Source: Aristolochia californica
Lineage: Eukaryota > Streptophyta > Magnoliopsida > Piperales > Aristolochiaceae
DNA length: 64,000 nt
NCBI GenBank assembly: GCA_029961685.1
Contig: JARWKL010000002.1
Location: 27,372,908-27,436,907 of the forward strand
Reading direction: 5' to 3'
The translations under genes were made by a program, and so were the position numbers. Each line of letters opens with the position of its first letter. Position 1 is the first letter of the stretch. The notes below the pieces were generated by a model that saw only the letters and a program-made list of their open reading frames with translations, did not search any database and had not been told where the DNA came from. This document shows positions 14,633-28,992 of the stretch, in pieces.

Positions 14633-17600
14633 TTTTCTGTTGATTGAGAAACCTATTATATAATAAACTAAAAGAGTTTACAATCCTTAAAAATCACATA
14701 TAATTTTTGGAATTATCTCCTCTGCTTTTGTGCATTTTCTTTTTGGAAGTTCAATCTTTTTTCAAATCAAAACACAAGTTTTCACTATCCCATTTTTCTC
14801 GTAAACAAAAAGATAAGGTAAATAGGTCACAAAAAATGAAAATTTTAGAGTTTATTTATGGAAAAAATTGAATACTATAATAAATATAAGTGAAGAAAAT
14901 TATTTCACGCACAAAAAATGAAGGCCAAAGTTTTGTTATCCTCGTTTGGGAAATTCCACTAGTACAACCCTATAGCTTGGTGGAATTTTATAAGAAAGAG
15001 ATTTCTAATTGATCCTAACATGTTTGAAATATGGATATGCATGCCTGACACATGTTGAAGATGCAAATGACCTAATGATCCAAAAATTTCAAGGAGTAGG
15101 AAAAATTAAATTCTCAAGTTAACGTGCGGTGGAATATTTACCAGAGCCGAACAACCAACTTTTCACTGATTTACAAAAAGCGGACCTAACAATCATAGAT
15201 AATTGTAAATGTTTTGATCGATTAATGATCGGTAACGGCTATAATTTTTGTTAAAAATGACTTATGGTTTGGGAGTCAACACTTAGTTAAAAATGCCTCG
15301 CCCCCCCTTTTTCGATGATTGCAAAAACTAATATATAATAAACTAAAACAATTTACAATCCTTAAATATCACATATACTTTTTGGAATTATCTCTCTCAG
15401 ATTTTTTGAATTTCAATTTTTGAAGTTTAATCTTTTTTCAAATCAAAACATGAGTTTTCACACTCCCGTTTTTCTCGTAAACAAAAAGATAAGGCAAATA
15501 GGTCACAAAAAAATAAAAATTTTAGAGTTTATGTATGGAAAAAATTGAAAACTTTAATAAATATAAGTGAAGAATATTATTTCACACACTACAAATGAAC
15601 ACCAAAGTTTTGTTTTCCATGTTTGGGAAATTCCACCAGTAAACCCTAATAGCTTGGTAAAATTTTATAACAATGAGATTTCTAATTGATCCTAAGATGT
15701 TTTAAATATGGATATGGATGCCTGAAACATGTTGATGATACAAATGACCTAATAATCCAAAAATTTCAAGGAGTAGGAAAAATTAAATTCTCAAGTTAAC
15801 GTGTGGTGGGTTTTTTTACCAGAGCCAAACAACACACTTTTTGCCTGTTTACGAAAAGCAGACCTAATAATCATAGATCATCATAAATTTTATGATCTAT
15901 TAATGATGTGTAACAGGTATAATTTTTGTTAGAAATGACTTATGGTTTGGGAGTATACACTCAGTCAAAAATTCCTCGACCCCCTTTTTCTGATGAATTG
16001 AAAACCTAACATATAAAAAACTAAAAGAGTTTACAATCCTTAAAAATCATAGATACTTTTTGGAATTATCATTCTCAGCATTTGTGCATTTCCATTTTAG
16101 ATGTTCAATTATTTTTCAAATCCAAACTTGAGGTTTCACTCTCCCATTTTTCTCAACAAAAAAAATATAAGGTAAATAGATCACAACAAAATGAAAAATT
16201 TAGAGTTTTTGTATGCAAAAAAATTCATAACTATAATAAATGTAAGAGAAGAAGATTATTTTACACTCTACAAATGAACACCAAAGTTTTGTTATCTATG
16301 TTTGGGAAAGTCCACTAGTACAACACCTAATAGCTTGGTGGAATTTTGTACGAAAGAGATTTCTAATTGATCCTAACATGTTTTAAATATGGATATGCAT
16401 GCCTGAAACATGTTGAAAATGGAAATGACCTAATGATCCAAAAATTTAAAGGAGTAGGAAAAATTAAATTCTCAAGTTAACGTCCGTTGGGATACTTACC
16501 AGAGCCAAACAACCTACTTTTTGCTTATTTAAAAAATGCGGCCCTAACAATCATAGGTTTTCTTAACTGTTTTGAATGATTAATGATGTGTAACAACTAT
16601 AATTGTTTTTAAAAATGACTTCTGGTTTGGGAGTCAACACTCAATTAAAAATTCCTCGCCCACCCATATCCAATGATTTCAAAACCTAATATATAAAAAA
16701 CAAAAAGAGTTTACAATCCTTAAAAATCACATATACATTTTGGAATTATCTCTCTCAGATTTTGTACATTTCCATATTCGATGTTAAATCTTTTTTCAAA
16801 TCAAAACTTGAGTTTTCACTCTCCCATTTTTCTTGTAAAAAAAAGATAAGGCAAATTGATCACAAAAAAATGAAAATTTTAGAGTTTAAGTATGCAAAAA
16901 ATTGAAAACGATAATAAATATAAGTAAAGAAAATTATTTCACGCACTAAAAATGAACACAAAAGTTTTGTTATCCATGTTTGGGAAATTCCTCCAGTTAA
17001 CATGCTGTGGGATATTTACCTGAGCCAAACATCCCACTTTTTGCCTATTTACAAAAAGCGGACCTAACAATCATAGATCATTGTAAATGTTTTGATCGAT
17101 TAATGATGTGTAACGAGTATAATTTTTGTAAGAATTGACTTATGGTTTGGGAGTCAACTTGCACTTAAAAATGCCTCGGCCCCCCTTTTCAGATGATTGC
17201 AAAACCTAATATATAGAAAATTAAAAGAGTTTAAAATACTTAAAAATCACATATACTTTTTGTAATTATCACTTCAGCATTTGTGCATTTCTATTTTGGA
17301 TGTACAATTTTTTTTCAAATCCAAACTTGAGTTTTCACTCTCGCATTTTTCTCGTAAACAAAAAAATACGACAAATAGACCACAACAAAATGAAAATTTT
17401 ACGGTTTACGTATGAAAAAAATTGAAAACTATCATAAATTTAAGTGAAGAAAATTATTTCACTAAAAATGAACACCAAAGTTTTGTTATCCATGTTTGGG
17501 AAATTCCATTCGTACAAACCCTAATAGCTTGGAGGAATTTTATAAGAAAGAGATTTCTAATGGATCCTAACATGTTTTAAATATGGATATGCATTCCTGA

Positions 17601-18538
17601 AAAATGTTGAAGATACAAATGACCTAATGATCCAAAAATTTCTAGGAGGAGAAAAAATTAAATTCTCTAGTTAATGTACGGTGGAAAATATACCAAAGCC
17701 AAAGACCCCATTTTTTGGCTATTTACAAAAAGCAGACCTAACAGTCATAGATCAACATAAATGTTTTGATCAATTAATGATGTGTAACGGCTATAATTTT
17801 TCCTCGAAATGACTTATGGTTTGGGAGTCAATACTCAGTCAAAAATGCCTCGCCACCCCTTTTTCGATGATTGCAAACCCTAAAATATAAAAAACTAAAA
17901 GAGTTTACAATCCTTAAAAATCACAGATACTTTTTGGGATTTTCTCTCTCAGCATTTCTGCATTTCCATTTTGGATGCTCAATTTTTTTTAAAATCCAAA
18001 CTTGAGTTTTCACTCTACCATTTTTCATGTAAAAAAAAAGATAAGCCAAATAGATCAAAAACAAAATGAAAATTTTAGAGTTTTTGTGTGTAAAAAATTG
18101 AAAACTATAATAAATGTTAGTGAAGAAAATTATTTCACATACTAAAAATGAACACCAAAGTTTTGTTATCCTTGTTAGGGAAATTCGACAAGTACAACCC
18201 CCATTAGTTAGGTGGAAACTTATAAGAAAAAGAGTTGTAGCTGATCCTAACAGGCGTTAAATACGGATATGTAAGTCTGAAACATGGTGAAGATGCAAAT
18301 GATTTATAGATCCAAAAATAAATAAAAAATTTGAAGGAGTAGAAACAATTAAATTCTCAAGTTGACGTGCGGTGGGATATTTACCAGAGCCAAACAACCA
18401 CTTTTTGCCTATTTACAAAAAGTGGACCTAACAATCATAGATCATCGTAAATGTTTTGATCAATTAATGATGAGTAACGACTAAAATTTTGTAAGAATTG
18501 ACATATGGTTTGGGAGTCAACACTCAGTTAAAAATGCT

Positions 18539-21500
18539 TTGGAAAGAGATTTCTATCTGATCCTAACATGTTTTTAATATGGATATGCATGTCTGAAACA
18601 TGTTGAAGATGCAAATGACCTAATGAACCAAAAATTTCAAGGAGAAGAAAAAAATAAATTCTCAAGTATACGAGCGGTGGGATATTTACTAGAGCCAAAC
18701 AAACCACTTTTTGACTATTTACAAAAAGTGGACCTATCCTTCATAGATCATCGTAAATGTTTTGATCGATTAATGATGTGTGAAGGCTATAATTTTTGTT
18801 ACAAATGACTTATGGTTTGGGAGTCAGCACTTAGTTAAAAATGGCTCCACCCCCTTTTCCAATGATTGCAAAACCTAATATATAAAAAACGAACAGAGTT
18901 TACAACTTGTAAAAATAAAAGATACTTATTGGAATTAACTCACTCAGTATTTGGGCATTTCCATTTTGAATGTTCAATTTTTTTGTCAAATCCAAACTAG
19001 AGTTTTCACTCTCCCATTTTTCTTGCAAACAAAAAGATAAGGCAAATAAATCACAACAAAATGAAAATTTAAGAGTTTATGTATGCAAAAAATTTAAAAC
19101 TATAATAAATGTAAGTGAAGAAAATTATTTAACACACTAAAAATGAACACCAAAGTTTAGTTATCCATGTTAGGGTAATTCCACTAATACCACCCCTAAT
19201 AGCTTGAAGGAATTTTATAAGAAAGAGATTTCTAATTGATCCTAACATGTATTAAATATGGATATGCATGCCTGAAACATGTTGAAGATGCAAATGATCT
19301 AATGACCCAAACATTTCAAGGTGAAGAAAAAATTAAATTCTCAAGTTAACATGCAATGGGATATTTAGCAGAGCCAAACAACCCACTTTTTGCCTCTTTA
19401 CAAAAAATGGACCTAACCATCATAGATCATCGTAAATGTTTTGGTCGATTAATGATGTGTAACGGCTATAATTTTTTTTACAAATGACTTATGGTTTGGG
19501 AGTCAACACTCAGTTAACAATGCCTCCCCCTCCCCCCTTGTCGATGATTGTAAAACCTAATATATAAAAGATGAAAGGAGTTCACAATACTTAAAAATCA
19601 TAGATACTTGTTGGAAACTTGAGTTTTCAAATTTAAACTTGAGTTTTCAAACTTGAGTTTTGACTCTCCCATTTTTCTTCCAAAAAAAAAAATAAGGCAA
19701 ATAGATCACAACAAAATGAAAATTTAAGAGCTTATGTTTGCAAAAAAAATTGAAAACTATAATAAATTTAAGTGAAGAAAATTATTTAACGCACTAAAAA
19801 TGAACACCAAAGTTTAGTTATCCATGTTTGGGAAATTCCACTAATACCACCCCTAATAGCTTGGTGGAATATTATAAGAAAGACATTTTTAATTGATCCT
19901 AACATGTTTTAAATATGGATATGCATGCCTGAAACATGTTGTAGATGCAAATGACCTAATGAACCAAAAATTTCAAGGAGAAGAAAAAATTAAATTCTCA
20001 AGTTAATGTGCGGTGGGATATTTACCAGAGCCAAACAACCCACTTTTTGCCTATTTACAAAAATTGGACCTAACTATGATAGATCATCGTACTGGCTATA
20101 ATTTTTGTTAGAAATTACTTATGGTTTGAGAGTCAACACTCTGTTAAAAATGCCACACCCCCTCCCCTTTTTTGATGATTGAAAATTCTAATATATAAAA
20201 AAAACTAAAAGGGTTAAAACTCCTTAAAAATCTTAGATACTTTTTGGGATTATCTCTCTTAGCATTTGTGCTTTTCCATTTTGGATGTTCAATTTTTTTT
20301 CAAATCCAAACTTGAGTTTTCACTCTCTCATTTTTCTTGTAAACAAAAAGATAAGGAAAAAAGATCACAACAAAATGAAATTTTTAGAGTTTATGTATGC
20401 AAAAAATTGAAAACTATAATAAATGTTAGAGAAAAAATTATTTCACAAACTAACAATGAACACCAAAGTTTTGTTATCCATGTTTGGGAAATTCCACTAG
20501 TACAACCCCTATTAGCTTGGTAGAATTTGCAAGAAAGAGATTTCTAACTGATCCTAATATGTTTTGAACATTGATATGCATGTCTGAAACATGTTGAACA
20601 AGCAAATGACCTAATAAAAAAATTAAATTCTCAAGTTAATGAGCTGTAGGATATTTACCAGAGCCAAACAACCCACTTTTACGTATTTACAAAAAGCGGA
20701 CCTAAAAATCATAGATCATCGTAAATATTAAGCTCGATTAATGATGTGTAAAGGCTATAATTTTTGTTAGATATGACTTATGGTTTGGGAGGCAACACTC
20801 TGTAAAAAATGCCTCCCCTCCCTCCTCACCTTTTTCGATGATTGCAAAACCTAATATGTAATAATCGAAAAGAGTTTACAATCACAAAAAATCGCACATA
20901 CTTGTTGGAATTATCTCTGTCAACATTTGTGCATTTCCAATTTGGAAGTTCAATTTTTTTTTTTCAAATCCAAACTTGAGTTTTCACTCTTTCATTTTTC
21001 TTGAAAACAAAAAGATAAGGCAAATAGATCACAACAAAATGAAAATTTTAGAGTTTATGTATGCAAAAAATTGAAAACTATAACAAATGTAAGTGAAGAA
21101 AATTATTTCACGAACTAAAAATGAACACCAAAGTTTAGTTATCCATGTTTTGGAAAATCCACTAATACCACCCCTAACAGCTTGGTGGAATTTTATAAGA
21201 AAGAGATTTCTAATTGATCCTAACATGTTTTAAATATGGATATGCATGCATGAAATATGTTGAAGATGTAAATGACCTAATGATCCAAATATTTGAAGGA
21301 GTGGAAAAAATTAAATTCCCAAGCTAACTTGTCGTGGAATATTTACAAGAGCCAAACAACAGACTTTTTTCCTATTTACAAAAAGTGGACCTAACAATCA
21401 TAGATCATCGCAAATGTTTTGATTGATTATTGATATGTAACAGCTATATTTTTTTCAGAAATGACTTATGGTTTGGGAGTCAACATTCACTTAAAAATGC

Positions 21501-24117
21501 CTCGCCCCCACTTTTTCGATGATTGCAAAACGTAATATATAAAAAATGAAAAGACTTTACAATCCTTAAAAATCACAGATACTTGTTAGAATTATCTCTC
21601 TCAGCATTTTTGCATATCTATTTTGGATGTTCAATTTTTTTTCAAATCCAAACTTGTGATTTCACTCAACCCATTTTTCTTGTAAACAAAAAGATAAGGC
21701 AAATAGATAACAAAAAAATGAAAATTTTAGAATTTATGTTTGCAAAAAATTGAAAACTATAATAAATGTTAGTGAAGAAAACCATTTAAGACACTAAAAA
21801 AAACCCCAAAGTTTTCTTATCCATGTTTGGGAAATTCCACTAGTGCAACCCCTATTTGCTTAGTGGAATTTTATAAGAAAAAAGATTTCTAATTGGTCCT
21901 AACATGTATTAAATATGGATATGAATGTCTAAAACATGATGAAGATACAAATGACCTAATGAACCAACTATTTCAAGGAAAATAAAATATTAAATTCTCA
22001 AGTTAACATGCGGTGGGATATTTAGCAGAGCCAAACAACCCACTTTTTGCCTATTTACAAAAAGTTGACCAAACCATCATAGATCATCGTAAATGTTTTG
22101 ATCGATTAATAATGTGTAATAGCTATAATTTTTGTTACAAATGACTTATGGTTTGGGAGTCAACACTTAGTTAAAAATATCTCCCCCTCCCCCCCTATAT
22201 GAAAAAGTTTTAAATCCTTAAAAATCAAAAATACTTGTTGGAATTATCTCTCTTAGCATTTGTGCATTTCCATTTTGGATGTTAGATTTTTTTTCAAATC
22301 CAAACTTGACTTTTCACTCTCCATTTTTTCTTGCAAACAAAAAGATAAGGCAAATAGATAAAAAAAAATGAAAATTTAAGAGTTTATGTATGCAAAAAAT
22401 TGAATACTATAATAAATGTAAGTGAAGAAAATTGTTTCACGCACTAAAAATGAACACCAAAGTTTAGTTATCCATGTTTGGGAAATTCGAGTAAAACCAC
22501 CTCTAACAGCTTGGTGGAATTTTATAACAAAGAGATTTCTAATTGATCCTAACATGTTTTAAATATGGACATGCGGAAGATGCAAATGACCTAATGATCC
22601 AAAAATTTTGAGTAGAAAAAATTAAATTCTAGTGTTAATGTGCGGTGGGATATTTACCTGAGCCAAACAACCCACTTTTTGCATATTTACAAAAAATGGA
22701 CCTAACAATCATAGATCATCATAACAGCTATAATTTTTGGTAGAAATGACTTATGGTTTGGGAGTCAACACTCAGTTAAAAATGCCTCAACCACCCCCCC
22801 CCCCCCTTTTTCGATGATTGTTTTTTGCATTTTGGATGTTCAATATTTTTTCAAATCCAAACTTGAGTTTTCACAGTCCCATTTTTCTTCTAAACAAAAG
22901 GAAAGGCAAATAGATCACAAAAAAAAGAAAATTTTCGAGGTTATGAATGCAAAAAATTGAAAACTATAATAAATGTTAGTGAAAAAATTATTTCACACAC
23001 TGAAAATGAACACCAAAGTTTTGTTATCCATGTTTGGGAAATTCCACTAGTACAACCCCTATTAGCTTGGTGGAATTTTATAAGAAATAAATTTCTAACT
23101 GATCCTAACTTGTTTTAAACATGGATATGCATGTCTGAAACATGTTGAAGAAGCAAAGGACTTAATGAACAAAAAATTCCGAGTAGAAAAAATTAAATTC
23201 TCAAGTTAACATGCGGTGGGATATTTACCAGAGCCAAAAAACCCACTTTTTGCCTATTTACAAAAACCGGACCTAACAATCATAGATCATCGTAAATATT
23301 TTGATTAATTATTGATGTTCTAAGGCTATAATTTTTTCAGAAATGACTTATGGTTTGGGATTCAACACTCAGTTAAAAATGCCTGGCCCCAATTTTTCGA
23401 TGATTGCAAAACCTAATATATAAAAAATGAAAAGACTTTAAAATCCTTAAAAATCACAGATACTTGTTAGAATCATCTCTCTCAGCATTTGTGCATATCT
23501 ATTTTGGATGTTCAATTTTTTTTCAAATCCAAACTTGCGATTTCACTCAACCCATTTTTCTTGTAAACATAAAAGATACGGCAAATAGGTCACAAAAAAA
23601 TGAAAATTTTAGAGTTTATGTTTTCAAATAATTGAAAACTATAATAAATGTTAGTGAAGAAAACTATTTAAGACACTAAAAAAAACACCAAAGTTTTCTT
23701 ATCCATGTTTGGGAAATTCCACTATTACAACCCCTATTAGCTTAGTGGAATTTTATAAGAAAGATATTTCTAATTGGTCCTAACATGTATTAAATATGGA
23801 TATGAATGTCTGAAACATGTTAAAGATACAAATGACCTAATGAACCAACTATTTCAAGGAAAAGAAAAAATTAAATTCTCAAGTTTAACATGCGATGGGA
23901 TATTTAGCAGAGCCAAACAACCCACTTTTTGCCTATTTATAAAAAGTTGACCAAACCATCAAAGATCATCGTAAATGTTTTGATCGATTAATAATGTGTA
24001 ATGGCTATAATTTTTGTTACAAATGACTTATGGTTTGGGAGTCAACACTTAGTTAAAAATATCTCCCCCTCCCCCCCTATATGAAAAAGTTTAATATCCA
24101 TAAAAATAAAAAATATC

Positions 24118-24155
<38 letters not shown>

Positions 24156-24760
24156 CCTTTTTGATAATTGTTTTTTGCATTATCTCTCTCTTCATTTGTG
24201 CATTTGCATTTTGGATGTTCAATATTTTTTCAAATCCAAACTTGAGTTTTCATTGTCCCATATTTCTTCTAAACAAAAGGAAAGGCAAATAGAACACAAA
24301 AAAAATGAAAATTTTCGAGGTTATGAATGAAAAAAATTGAAAACTATAATAAATGTTAGTGAAAAAAATTATTTCACACACTAAAAATGAACACCAATGT
24401 TTTGTTATCCGTGTTTGGGAAATTCCACTAGTACAATCCTATTAGCTTGGTGGAATTTTATAAGAAATAGATTTCTAACTGATCCTAACTTGTTTTAAAC
24501 ATGGATATGCATGTCTGAAACATGTTGAAGAAGCAAAGGACCTAATGAACCAAAAATTCCGAGTAGAAAAAATAAAATTCTCAAGTTAACATGTGGTGGG
24601 ATATTTACCAGAGCCAAAAAACCCACTTTTTCCCTATTTAAAAAAACCGGACCTAACAATCATACATCATCGTAAATATTTTAATCGATTAATGATGTTC
24701 TAAGGATATAATTTTTGTTAGAAATTACTTATGGTTTGGGTGTCAACACTCCCCTCCCGC
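18539..24760 (+). repeat. Satellite sub-domain with multi-monomer duplications
   Basis: In this part of the array, several neighbouring monomers share private variants with monomers that are not their neighbours. The variant AAAATATCTCCCCCTCCCCCC followed by TATATGAAAAAG occurs at about 22180 and 24050. The variant TTTAAGACACTAAAAAAAAC occurs at about 21785 and 23672. The variant CTTCTAAACAAAAGGAAAGG occurs at about 22887 and 24267. These pairs imply duplication of blocks longer than one monomer, i.e. higher-order structure. Exact block limits need a dot plot. Confidence 0.7.
24119..24152 (+). repeat. Poly-C tract, ~34 C, in satellite
   Basis: Long C run sitting at a junction between a truncated monomer (TATATGAAAAAG variant) and the next monomer, which starts at TTTTTGATAATTG. 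It marks a rearranged point in the array. Confidence 0.85.
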
Positions 24761-27700
24761 TTGAAAATGCAAATGATCTAATGATCCAAAATTTTCAAGG
24801 AGTAGAAAAAATTAAATTCTCAAATTAACGTTTGGTGGGATATTTATGAGAGGCAAACAACCAAATTTTTTCCTATTGACAAAAAGATTACCTAACAATC
24901 ATAGATCCTCGTAAGGGCTATAAGTTTTGAAAGAAATGACTTATGGTTTGGGAATCAACACTCAGTTAAAAATTCCTCACCCCCCTCTCCCCCCCCCCCC
25001 TCCCCCCCTCTTTTCCAATGATTGAAAACCTAATATATAAAAAACTAAAAGAGGTTACAATCCTTAAAAATTACAGATACTTGTTAGAATTATCTCTCTC
25101 AGTATTTGTGTATTTTCATTTTGGATGTTCAATTTTTTTTCAAATCCAAACTTGTGTTTTCACTCTCCCAATTTTCTCATAAAGAAAAATAAAAGGAAAA
25201 AAGATCACGACAAAATGAAAATTTTAGATGTTATGTGTGCAAAAAATAGAAAATTATTTCAAGCGCTAAAAATGAACCCCAAAGTTTTGTTGTCCATGTT
25301 TGGGAAATTCAACTAGTACAACCCCCAGTAGCTTAGTGGAATTTTATAAAAAAGAGATTTCTAATTGATCCTAACATGTTTGAAATATGGATATGCATGC
25401 CTGAAACATGTTGAAGATGCAAATGACCCAATGATCCAAGAATTTCAAGGAGTACAAAAAAATTAAATTCTCAAGTTAACGTATAGGGGGATATTACCAG
25501 AGCCAAACAACCCAATTTTTGCCTATTTGCAAAAAGCTGACCTATCCTTCTTAGATCATCATAAATGATTTGATCGATTAATGATGTGTAACGGCTATAA
25601 TGTTTTCTACAAATGAGTTATGGTTTGGGAGTCAACACTTAGTTAAAAATGCCTACCTCCCCCCTTTCCAATGATTGCAAAACCTAACATATAAAAATTG
25701 AAAAGAGTTTACAACCCTTAAAAATAATAGATACTTGTTGGAATTTTCTTTCAAATCCAAACTTAAGTTTTCACTCTTCCATTTTTCTTGTAAACAAAAA
25801 GATAAGGCAAAAAGACCACAACAAAATGAAAATTTAAGAGTTTATGTATTCAAAAATTCAAAGCTATAATAAATGTAAGTGAAGAAAATTATTTCACGCA
25901 CTAAAAATGAACACCAAATTTTAGTTATCCATGTTTTGGAAATTCTTCTAATACGACCGCTAATAGCTTGGTGGAATTTTATAAGAAAGAGATTTCTAAT
26001 TGATCCTATCATGTATTAAATATGTATATATATGCATGAAACATGTTGAAGATGCAAATGACCTAATGACCCAAAAATTGCAAGGATTAGAAAAAATTAA
26101 ATTCTCAAGTTAACGTGCGGTGGGATATTTACCAGAAGCAAACAACCAGTTTTTTCCTATTGACAAAAAAATGACATAACAATCATAGATCCTCGTAACG
26201 GCCATAATTTTTGTTATAAATGATTTATGGATTGGGAGTCAACACTCCGTTAAAAATTCCTCGCCCCCCCTTTTCCAATGATTGCAAAACCTAATATATT
26301 AAAAATGAAAAAAGTTTATAATCCTTAAAAATCACATATACTTGTTAGAATTATCTCTCTCAGTATTTGTGCATTTTCATTTTGGATGTTCAATTTTTTT
26401 TTAAAATCCAAACTTGTGTTTTCACTCTCCTAATTTTCTCGTAAACAAAAAGAAAAGGCAAAAAGATCACAACAAAATGAAAATTTTAGAAGTTATATAT
26501 GCAAAAAATAGAAAATTATAATAAATGTAAGTGAAGAAAATTATTTCACGCACTAAAAATTAACACCAAAGTTTTGTTTTCCATGTTTGGGAAATTCCAC
26601 TAGTACAATCCCCAAAAGCTTGGTGGAATTTTATAAGAAAGAGATTTCTAATTGAATCTAACATGTTTGCAATATGGATATGCATGCTTGAAACATATTG
26701 AAGATGCAAATGACCCAATGATCCAAGAATTTCAAGGAGTAGAAAAAATTACATTCTCAAGTTAACGTGCAGGAGGATATTTACCTGAGCCAAACAACCC
26801 ACAATTTGCCTATTTAAAAAATGTGGACCTAACAATCATAGATCATTGTAAATGTTTTGATCGATTAATGCTGTGCAACAGCAATACTTTTTTTGTTAGA
26901 AGTGACTTATGGTTTGGGAGTCAACACTCAATTGAAAATGACTCACCCCTTCTTTTTCGGTGGCTGGAAAACCTAATATATAAAAAACATAAACAATTTA
27001 CAATCCTTAAAAGCCACTGATACGTTTTGGAATTATCTCTCTCAGCATTTGTGCATATCCATTTTGGATGCTCAATTTTTTTTCAAATTCAAACTTGAGT
27101 TTTCTCTCTCCCTTTTTTCTCGAAAACAAAAAGATATGGCCAATAGATCACAACAAAATGAAAATGTTAGAGTTTAAGTATGCAAAAAATTGAAAATTAT
27201 AATAAATTTAAGTGAAGAAAATTATTTCACGCACTAAAAATGAACACCAAAGTTCTGTTATCCATATTTGTGAAATTTCATTAGTACAACCCCTATTATC
27301 TTGGTGGAATTTTATTAGAAAGAGATTTCTATCTGATCTTAACATGTTTTAAATATGGATATGCATTTCTGAAACATGTTGAAGATACAAATGACCTAAT
27401 GAACCAAAAATTTCAAGGACAAGAAAAAATTAAATTCTCTAGTTAACAAGCGGTGGGATATTTACCAGAGCCAAACAACCCACTTTTTGCCTTTTTCCAA
27501 AAAGTGACCTATCCTTCATAGATCATCGTAAATGTTTTGATCGATTAATGATGTCTAACAGTTTTAATTTTTGTTACAAATGACTTAAGGTTTGGGAATC
27601 AACACTTAGTTAAAAATGCCTCGCCCCCTTTTCCAATGATTGCAAAACCTAACATATAAAAAATGGAAAGAGTTTACAACCCTTAAAAATAACAGATACT

Positions 27701-28972
27701 TGTTGGAATTATCTCTCTCAGCATTTGTGCATTTCCATTTTGGATGTTCCATTTTTTTTCAAATCCAAACTTAAGTTGTCACTCTTCAATTTTTCTTGTA
27801 ACAAAAAGATAAGGCAAATAGATCACAACAAAATGAAAATTTAAGAGTTTATGTATGGAAAAAATGAAAACTATAATAAATGTAAGTTAAGAAAATTATT
27901 TCACGTACTAAAAATGAACACCAAATTTTAGTTATCCATGTTTGGGAAATTCCTCTAATACTACCCCTAATAGCTTGGTGGAATTTTATAAGAAAGAGAT
28001 TTCCAATTGATCCTAACATGTATTAAATATGGATATGCATGCCTGAAACATATAGAATTTACAAAAGACCTAATGACCCAAAAATTTCGAGTAGAAAATA
28101 TTAAATTCTCAAGTTAACGTATGGTGGGATATTTAACAGAGCCAAACAACACACATTTTGCCTATTTACAAAAAGCGGACCTAACAATCGTAGATCATCG
28201 TAAATGGTTTGATTGATTAATGATGTGTAACGGCTATAATTTTTGTTAGAATGACTTAAGGTTTGGGAGTCAACACTCAGTTAAAAATGTCTTGCCCCAC
28301 TTTTGCAATGATTGCAAAACTTAATAAATAAAAAACAAAAAGAGTTTATAATCCTTAAAAATCATAGATACTTGTTGGAATTATCTCTCTCAGTATTTGG
28401 GCATTTCCATTTTGGATGTTCAATTTTTTTTCAAATCCAAACTTGAGTTTTCCCTCTCCCACTTTTCTTGCAAACAAAAAGATAAGGCAAATAAATCACA
28501 ACAAAATGAAATTTTATGAGTTTATGTATGCAAAAAATATAAAACTATAACAAATGTAAATGAAGAAAATTATTTAACGCACAAAAAATGAACACCAAAG
28601 TTTAGTTATCCATGTTTGGGATATTCCACTAATACCACCCCTAATAGCTTGGTGGAATTTTATAAGAAAGAGATTTCTAACTAATCCTAGCATCTATTAA
28701 AAATGGATATGCATGCCTGAAATATGTTGAAGATGCAAATGACCTAATGACCAAAAATTTTTAAGAAGAAGAAAAAATTTAATTCTCAAGTTAACGTGCG
28801 GTGGGATATTTAGCAGAGCCAAACAACCCACGTATTGCCTATTTACCAAAAATGGACCTAACCATCATAGATCATCGTAAATGTTTTGATCGATTAATGA
28901 TGTGTAACGGCTATATTTTTGTAACAAATGACTTATGGTTTGGGAAGTCAACAATAAGTTAAAAATTCCTTG

Positions 28973-28992
28973 CCCCCCCCCCCCCCCCCCCC
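28973..28992 (+). repeat. Poly-C tract, ~20 C, in satellite
   Basis: C run at the canonical monomer position, preceded by AAAAATTCCTTG and followed by TCGTTTCCGATG. Confidence 0.85.
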
